A stretch of 64,000 nt of DNA, taken from assembly GCA_027422505.1 (NCBI GenBank), contig JAPQWV010000633.1, positions 248,001 to 312,000 on the forward strand, in the 5' to 3' direction. Below, one piece after another: positions 57,324 to 64,000 of the stretch. The DNA comes from Craterostigma plantagineum (lineage: Eukaryota; Streptophyta; Magnoliopsida; Lamiales; Linderniaceae). The stretch's first letter is position 1. Each line of letters starts with the position of its first letter. Under the pieces are notes generated by a model, which was given only the letters and a program-made list of their open reading frames with translations, was not told the origin of the DNA and made no database searches. A program made the translations under genes and the position numbers.

Positions 57324-58979
57324 TCAAGAATCATCATCTTCATCCTCATCGCATGCCTCAGCTTTAGCTATTTCAGAGTCAAGTTTGCTAATAAACTGTT
57401 CACTTACATGCTGAGCAACGGAGATCATATCGAGTATGACGCTAGGATCTAAGCCCGCCCCGCCTCGCTTTGTTAATCCGCAAATTCGTCCTTGCCTATT
57501 AAGAGATACGGAGATAGCCGAACTCATTTGGGATTCTTCTTCAGTAGTTGCATCAACGATATAGTGCCTTCCAACCTGGGATTATTTCAGTTCGAGTAAA
57601 GATACAATGCAACAGAGAGAAAATATGTGGTATTCGATATTTCGATCGAATTGTTACCTTGGTTAAGGTTATTACAGCAGGGACAGCAGAGATATCGAAT
57701 TGCAAGAACTCCTCGTCGCTTACATCAACCTCGGGCTGCTCGTCAGCAGCAGCGTTTGAGGCGACTTTGACTCTGGGAATAGCTGTGTTGCTCAATGCAG
57801 CCTGGAAAAAAACGACGGAGTTGGGATTTTTAAGTACGTTATTCTTTGAGAACATCCTTCATTATGAGAGTGTGAGTGAGTGCTTAGTACCTTAATGGCA
57901 GCTCCCATGGCATCCAATACATTACCATCTGAACTAACGAGGAGAACGTCAATATAAAGATCCCAACAAACCTTACCGTAAACAATTGAGAGAGACGAGA
58001 GATCAATGCCAGCCCCTGCAAAATTTCGTGTATAAGTCTTCACGTAAGAGACTGTTGATGATCATGCCCTACTGCTGAAATGGCATTTACCTGCGCCGCT
58101 TTTACCGCCCAGAAGGCATCGTTGTAGTGCTACGGAAAGCTCAGCAGATAGTTCGTCACCACCTCTGCCCTGTGATTTAGGATAAGCAGTTGTTTATAGA
58201 TAGGTTATGTATAGAGTAGACCCAATATGTTATCAACTATTAGATCTGAGACACAGACCATGACAAGCAAATGACACAAATGCTACAAGTATCATGATGT
58301 CTTGATCATTGTAACAAGTATTGTAGTGATTCGTTCACAGGGGTTTTACTTGCCCTGCAATCAGCTCACAGTAAAACTAGCATTTGAAGCATCACTCAAG
58401 AGAGCATCCATATAGCAGCTGTCCAGAAACTCTTCATTATCATCACAAACATCTGAAAAAGATAAGTTTTCTACCTCAAAGGTTGGCTCAGCAGTAGGGC
58501 TGCAATCCACATATATTGAAACCTTTCCTTTATCGGGACGAGATGGGTTTGGCCTACCAAGTTCAGCCTGCAAAGAAATTATGTAGCACCTTATTGAAGT
58601 TTATGCAGTTAACTCTGAGAAACGTGAAAGAGGAGAACAGCACAATCTATCAAGAACCAGAAATTCTTCCACAGCAAAAGTACCTTCACACTTGCAATAA
58701 CATCAGTCGCCCCCAGCTTCACTCTTGACGAACCACTAGCCTTTCAATTTCCCAAGGCACCAAAAGAATCATTCAGTAAAGGAAAACGCATTCCATAGTA
58801 ACAACTCACGGATACTCGATTGAAAAGGGGAAAAAAATCGAAAATTCATATACCTGAGGAATGACGCCAGTTTCAACGAAAATGGGCCGGTACATCAACC
58901 TTCTACGCCCATCCGTACGCAGATCCTGGGCAATCCCGCCCTTTATGAAGTTCTTCTCTCCCAAGGAAAGGCCAACCAT
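57324..58979 (-). CDS. RRP42: Exosome complex component RRP42 homologue
   Basis: Seven minus-strand exons (58979-58854, 58740-58684, 58567-58475, 58169-58091, 58015-57891, 57801-57658, 57575-57324) give 291 residues. The order MVGLSLGEKNFIKGGIAQDL...DGR, SRVKLGATDVIASVKAE, VDCSPTAEP, GIDLSSLSIVYGKVCWDLYI, and the C-terminal LNRQGRICGLTKRGGAGLDP is the RNase PH fold of RRP42. In the eukaryotic ring this subunit is structural, without the phosphorolytic site, and the complex degrades and trims RNA 3' ends in nucleus and cytosol. The acidic tail (EACDEDEDDDS) is normal for plants. I chose the ATG at 58979 over an in-frame upstream ATG at 59030 because the family starts MVGLS. Confidence 0.93.
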
Positions 58980-59865
58980 GACTCCGAAGCTGAACACGAA
59001 AACGATTCTGTACGCTAACGTAAACAACAATCAAAGCAGCAAATATATATACGTTTTTTCTACGGCGGAGGTGATGATAGCTCAATCTTTTATATGGCGG
59101 GGGACTGGTCGTGCGACGACAGAGAAATAGGCGATGGAACGAGCTTGTAAATCAGCCGCGGCGGAGCTGCGGCGGCGGCTATGGGGCTGTTCTTAATGCT
59201 TTCGTTAATGGGCCAACTTTTCAGTAAATGGGCCGTATTTTAAAGTATATGGGCCGTTATGGGCTTATTTAGTGATGAAAAACTTCATCTTCCTCACTCA
59301 GTTTAAAGAAACACGTTCCCGCGCTACTATACTGTAATAACTAATAAGAGCTCCCCATTCACATTATCAAGCTTTTCCCATAACATATTTGAGCACAGTT
59401 CACTCAGTTCATACGTTTTGAACTTATGTATTAGTAAATAAAAAAAGTCGCCAATAGACCACTGTGTTCAAAGGCAACAATCAATGCTGCAAATGATGAT
59501 ATTCTAAGAATTTCACTTTATCATTTAAACTTTGTCCCTGAAATCTATGAGATAACTGTTGGTCAGCGCAGCGAGGGAAAGACGAAGACAACAGAAAAAA
59601 GGTGGTTTTGAGATTTAAATGATGAAACGTTACAATTTGAATAACACCACCGTCCAAAAAGATATTCAACTCCATTTCTTTGAAGTGAGAATGTCCTCGA
59701 TGAAGCAAACTCCTCATGCAGTATAAATAAACCATACCACCTTCGCCTTCATAGCCCAGCTAAGTTCTACTAACTTCCCAAATTGCATGCAAGTAGATAT
59801 AATTTTAGATTTGAAGGTTCTCCCTTAATTGCTCATTCACCATCACTAACTAATATATATTTTCA
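58980..59865. promoter_or_regulatory. Divergent promoter region with a site II (GGGCC/T) cluster
   Basis: ATGGGCC or ATGGGCT occurs four times within 59208-59264. Site II elements bind TCP factors and drive growth-linked genes such as ribosome and RNA-processing factors, which fits RRP42 on the left. The response regulator on the right begins about 600 bp further on. Confidence 0.55.
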
Positions 59866-61579
59866 ATGGCTAATCGTAATTTGCATGTGATGCTCGTTGA
59901 TCATATCAGCGACGACCACGACAATGCTAAGCTAATGTTAGAACACTTCTCTTACAAAGGTATGGTTTGAAGTCTTTCGTTTTGATTCTTTGGTTACTAT
60001 ATATATCGAAAGGGAGTAGTTATTTACAAACTATCCCTTATGATTCGCAATAATCTGTTATTGGATTATTTCAGTTACTGCGGTGAAGCTTGCATCTACA
60101 GCTATATCGATCATATCGAATGGGAAAACCGAGCATCTGCCCGACGCTGTAATAGCCAATGCGAATTCGCCCGACTCCTTTAGCTTCAAGCTTGTCCAAG
60201 ATGCTTCTAAGATGGGCATTCTAGTGATATGTATGTACTTCATAATCATAAAAAAATTCATACTAATCTTAAATTAATGGCTTTCTTATTCTTTGTATTT
60301 ACTCTCTCGGTCGTAAATTAAAGTGGTTTCGGAAGAAGATGACGTGGCAACTGCGATGAGGGCTTTAGAGGAAGGTGCGTTTCTCTGCGTAAAGAAACCA
60401 ATTCAGCTTCACTACGTTGAGTATCTGTGGCAGCACGTCGCCCGGGAGAGAACACGAAGACTGTACCGAGACCTCGAGCAGATATTATTTTGCGAAGATC
60501 CATCGAAGAACTCTGCTGTTATTATCGATGACGATGACGATGATGTTTCGAGAAGCAATAATAATCTGCGTGGTGGAAACCCTAGAAATGATAATAATGT
60601 TATCCACCATAAGAAAGTATGGATAGAGTGGACCGAGGAGCTTCACGACAAGTTTTTAGCTGCAATTCGAACCCTCGGAGAAGGAAGTATGTGTGAAATT
60701 AAATCTCACTATCTTTTCTTTCTTCCTTATCCTTACGATGCGAAAAAAGGAAAGGAATATCATATGAACTTGGCATTATATTTTTTCTTGTCATGAATTG
60801 AATTAGGGTGTTATCCAAAGGACATACTCGATATAATGGACGTGCCAGGGCTTACAAGAATGCAAGTGGCGAGCCATCTTCAGGTTATTTTTCTTTTTCC
60901 TTTTTCAAATGGACGCATTACGTAATTCGACATGTATTTAGGGTAAATATTTCTGTTGCAGAAATGTCGGGGCGGGAAATGGCAACCTCCCAAGGAGAGA
61001 AAATCGAGAACGAAAAGTAACAACAATGGTAATAATAATCAAGAAACCACTAGAACTTCGACGAAGAGCAACAAGGCACGCCGTGCGAAGCCCATGAGAT
61101 TTGGATCCATGCCTTTGCCAAACGACCAAGACAAAACTCATCGTGAAAACCCTAATATCAATCATCATCATCATGATTTCAACTTACTCTCCCATCAACC
61201 TCAGAATCCTTACAGTAGTCACTTCACCATAGATAATAATAACGACTTGGAAGAAACTTTCATTAATGTGGGACAGCTCGAGTTTTCGAAAGAACCACCC
61301 TTCGATGCCCAAAGTGTACTTACGCCAAGCTCGAACCTCGGAAGCATTATCGATAACTCTGAGGATGGTCTCGATTTCGTGGATTCTACAGCTATGATGA
61401 GACACGAGTTCTCCTTTCTTCAACAGGCATTTGTTTCCGACCAAGGTTCGTCCTTTTTCTTATGTGGGACTCGTAAGTTTTATCGAACAATATTCTTCTA
61501 TTTTCACTTGTTATTGGTACTTTGCATTGCAGGACCTGATATGGCTGGCTATGTATATGCAACTACTTACGAAGACTAG
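59866..61579 (+). CDS. Type-B-like pseudo-response regulator (degenerate receiver plus GARP/Myb domain)
   Basis: Six exons (59866-59959, 60075-60230, 60324-60686, 60807-60883, 60962-61445, 61533-61579) give 406 residues. Residues 7-125 form a receiver fold: VMLVDH at the acidic pocket, Lys at 107-108 in VKKPIQ, but the phosphoacceptor position reads Asn (N60 in DAVIANANSPD), so phosphorelay from histidine kinases is unlikely. Residues about 181-240 are a GARP domain (VWIEWTEELHDKFLAAIRTL, VPGLTRMQVASHLQKCRGG), the DNA-binding motif of ARR-B factors. An Asn/His-rich C-terminal region follows. It is probably a nuclear transcription factor related to divergent ARR-Bs; whether cytokinin matters is unknown. 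Confidence 0.82.
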
Positions 61580-62375
61580 TCAAGATTAACTGAAGGAAAT
61601 AACATGTTTTATAATTGATCGATCAATAGATGGGAGGAAGATGGTTTTTTTATAATGAGAGAGATATATTATTAGACGTAGCTCTCATGCAAGAACAATA
61701 TATGAAATGACTGATTATTTCTGACCTTATTACAACGTGCAAGAATATATATATCGAATTATAACATTTAGCATAGCATTCTCCTTTTGACTCGATCGGC
61801 TATGGGGGATTTTTTTACACTATCCCATTTTTTGGCCTGACTCGTCCATATGTCTCCATTTGTAATGCTAAATCAATAGCCTTGACCAGTCCTTATTAGT
61901 TGACTTGGTAAACGGTATTAAATATGATTTACGTTACACCTCTCATCGACAAAAACAATCCACATCACTTTCACACGTCATATTCCAAAGCCGAGCTGAG
62001 TGTGACCTTAAAGCTCTAACAATCATAAATAAACAGCTTGAAATTTCATTGAAATTTGAAAAGAGAGAAAAAAACGATAAGAGAGGAATCATCTGTTGGT
62101 CTTGGTCTGCGTCTCCCATCAAAGTTGACTTGGGGACTATTCCTTTTCCTCTGGTGATTTTTTCCAGTTTCTTCAGCAAGACGCTAAAAGCAAAGGGTGT
62201 TTTTTTTTTGTGTGATTCTTTCCTTATATCTCACTCAACTTCCAACGTTCTTCGATTCCATTCATCATCGTCATCTTCAATGGCCTTAGCTTGCAAGTAA
62301 TCAATCCCTCTGATTCCTCTGTTTCTTCATTCACTTCTGCAAAACAGCGAAAGTCTTCTTGAAAAAAAAAAACCA
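61580..62375 (+). other. Spacer and leader of the ARM-repeat gene with a 6-codon uORF
   Basis: AT-rich spacer, then a leader with a short upstream ORF (MALACK, 62280-62300) 75 bp above the main start. GTAATC after TTGCAA could instead be a splice donor, with the acceptor at AAAACAG near 62346, so the uORF may be spliced in part. Confidence 0.4.
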
Positions 62376-64000
62376 ATGGATGAATCTTATTCTCCAACCG
62401 TAAATTCAGTATCGACATCATCGACTCAAACCGAGCCCATAGCAGAATTCTCGACCTTCATCGAAAAGTTAAGCCCACTCCTCGAAGAGATGAGAGAAAG
62501 CATTGATTTTTCGGACCAGCCCGCTATGGAGAAAGCCATGGACTCCCTCGAAACAGATTACAGCAGAGCCAAGGCAGCGATCAAGTCTCAAACCATTCAG
62601 TCCTCGCCTGCAAAACAAGTCGAGTGTTTGATACAGAACCTTGGGAGATCGCTGGGGCTCGTCCTATTCGCCGGGAATCAAGGGATACCTATCTGCAACA
62701 AAGAAAAAATCGAGGGCTTGTGCAAGGAGATGATGAACGTTAGGTTTGATTCCATTCTAGACAGCGAATCAGAGTTTGTTCTTGAGGAAGAAACAGAGTA
62801 TGCTATCGATGAAGAAACAGAGGATAGGAGTAGAACAGAGCATGAGATAGTAGAAGAAGAGGAAGAAGGTGAACCGAGCATGGACGATCTCGTCTTGCAG
62901 ATAAAGTACGCCAACGAAGAGAACTTCGAAAAAAATCTTCTGGGCCTGCAGAAATTAATAATGGACGGTCAGATATTCGATGAACGGATCATCGACGAAG
63001 GCGTCATCAAAGTCTTATGCAGGAAACTGAGCACAAGCAAGGGAAACGAAAGAGTGATCATAATTCGGATACTGAGATATCTCTCTCAACAGAACGATCA
63101 GCACAAGGTAATTCACTGATATTTAAAACCCAGAATTACTCGAGAAAAACAGATTGCGATAAATCATCATACGAGTTTAAATAGTCTGAAGTGTGCAGGA
63201 GAAAATGAAGGACCTCGAGTTCTTGTCGTTGCTGGTCAAGTCTCTCGCAAGAGACGTCGAGGAGCAGAGAGAGACCGTAAGACTTCTGTCGAATCTTTTC
63301 GACGATCCCTCGGTTGTCAGAAAAATCGGTAGAATACGAGGTTGTGTGCTGATGCTCGTCACTATCTCAAACGGTAATGATCACGAAGCTTCGCAAGGCA
63401 CAAAAACGCTGTTGAGCGCAATGTCGAGCAATACCCAGCACGTTCTTCACATGGCCGAAGCAGGTTATTTCAGTCCTCTGGTTAGATACCTCGAAGAAGG
63501 TAAGAAAAGATGATTCTTGATCTGTTCTTTCTTTCTCCAACTGTTATTACATCCTTGTTTTCGGGGAGGCAATCTAATCATTATTTCTCCACTCAGGTTC
63601 AGACATGAGCAAAGTACTGATGGCCACTGCTATATCGAGATTGAAACTTACTGATCAGAACAAAGACTCGCTGGGCCAAGAAGGGGCTATCCAGCCTCTC
63701 GTCGCAATGTTCAACAATGGAAATCTCGAGGCGAAACTCTCGTCATTGAACGCCATGCGAAACTTATCCACTTCGAAGGAGAACATCCAAAGGCTGGTAA
63801 AATCGGGCATCGTGGCTTCGTTATTACAGCTACTATTCTCCGTAACGTCTGTATTGATGACTCTGAGGGAGCCCGCGTCGGCGATTCTTGCTAAGGTGTC
63901 TCAATGCGAAGGCATACTTGTCAGGCAAAACATAGCTCAGCAGATGCTATCGCTTCTGAGCCTCTCGAGCCCTGTGATACAGAGGCATCTCTTGGAATCT
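62376..64000 (+). CDS. ARM-repeat protein similar to U-box 43/44 proteins, partial, no U-box seen
   Basis: Exons 62376-63107, 63199-63499 and 63597 onward run off the right edge (about 479 residues seen). An N-terminal helical block (FIEKLSPLLEEMRESIDFSD, AMEKAMDSLETDYSRAKAAI, LIQNLGRSLGLVLFAG) resembles the N-domain of plant PUB proteins. An acidic Glu-rich linker stands where a U-box would be expected, and ARM repeats follow (RETVRLLSNLFDDPSVVRKI, KLSSLNAMRNLSTSKENIQR, SPVIQRHLLES). Relatives with a U-box are E3 ubiquitin ligases; this one probably binds partners without ligase activity, unless a U-box lies outside the window. The ATG at 62376 is the first in frame after a leader. Confidence 0.72.

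Noticed and set aside
1..64000. tRNA, rRNA or snoRNA genes
   Set aside because: I saw no cloverleaf-type A/B-box pair or rRNA-like block. The only tRNA-related sequences are the two 12-13-bp primer-binding sites of the copia elements. A covariance-model scan would be needed to exclude small RNAs.

Overview
This window is nuclear DNA of a flowering plant, almost certainly a eudicot. The evidence is split genes with short GT-AG introns, AT-rich spacers, and families known from plants: plastid FTR variable chain, type-B-like response regulator, MADS-box, BPS1-like, plant CCCH-RRM and CCCH-ankyrin proteins. Ty1/copia, hAT and Mutator elements are all present. Several proteins look asterid-like to me, but the species cannot be fixed from the sequence.

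Layout. 1-152: 5' end of a CCCH/ankyrin zinc-finger gene (minus). 3738-8714: young copia retrotransposon (minus) with near-identical LTRs and two coding breaks. 9301-11263: polygalacturonase (8 exons). 11684-12160: ferredoxin-thioredoxin reductase variable chain. 13968-16174: ZIP-type zinc transporter. 16696-16926: small conserved plant protein (minus). 17786-21334: UTP21/WDR36 (minus, 7 exons). 23369-23678: small plant gene with two single-base frameshifts. 24220-29450: second copia element (plus) whose LTRs look identical but which lacks RNase H and an obvious polypurine tract. 30004-30900: BPS1-like DUF793 gene.

31106-48108 is a nested transposon cluster. The 3' half of an AGL15/AGL18-like MADS-box gene (minus) is split inside an exon by a 4.3-kb hAT element (31890-36190, 8-bp target duplication CTCTCGGG) with an uninterrupted transposase ORF. 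The MADS exons are missing. Next to it lies a large Mutator element of the Kaonashi (Ulp1-carrying) kind, about 36.3-48.1 kb, with a broken DUF1985-Ulp1 protease gene (plus) facing a broken MURA transposase (minus). Dense clusters of an ATTCGAGT/ACTCGAAT motif occur near both ends and in the middle. MURA is itself split by a second hAT element (42649-46272, 8-bp duplication GTTGAACC).

48366-64000 is ordinary gene space: NOP53/SMO4 (12 exons), a CCCH-RRM protein, exosome subunit RRP42 (minus), a type-B-like pseudo-response regulator with no phosphoacceptor Asp, and an ARM-repeat protein cut by the window edge.

Shared functions: UTP21, NOP53 and RRP42 all serve ribosome biogenesis or RNA processing, and the RRP42 upstream region carries a run of GGGCC/T site II-like motifs. 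There is no operon-like organisation. The most unusual content is the nested MADS/hAT/Kaonashi/hAT cluster with its ATTCGAG arrays, and the recently inserted RNase H-less copia element.
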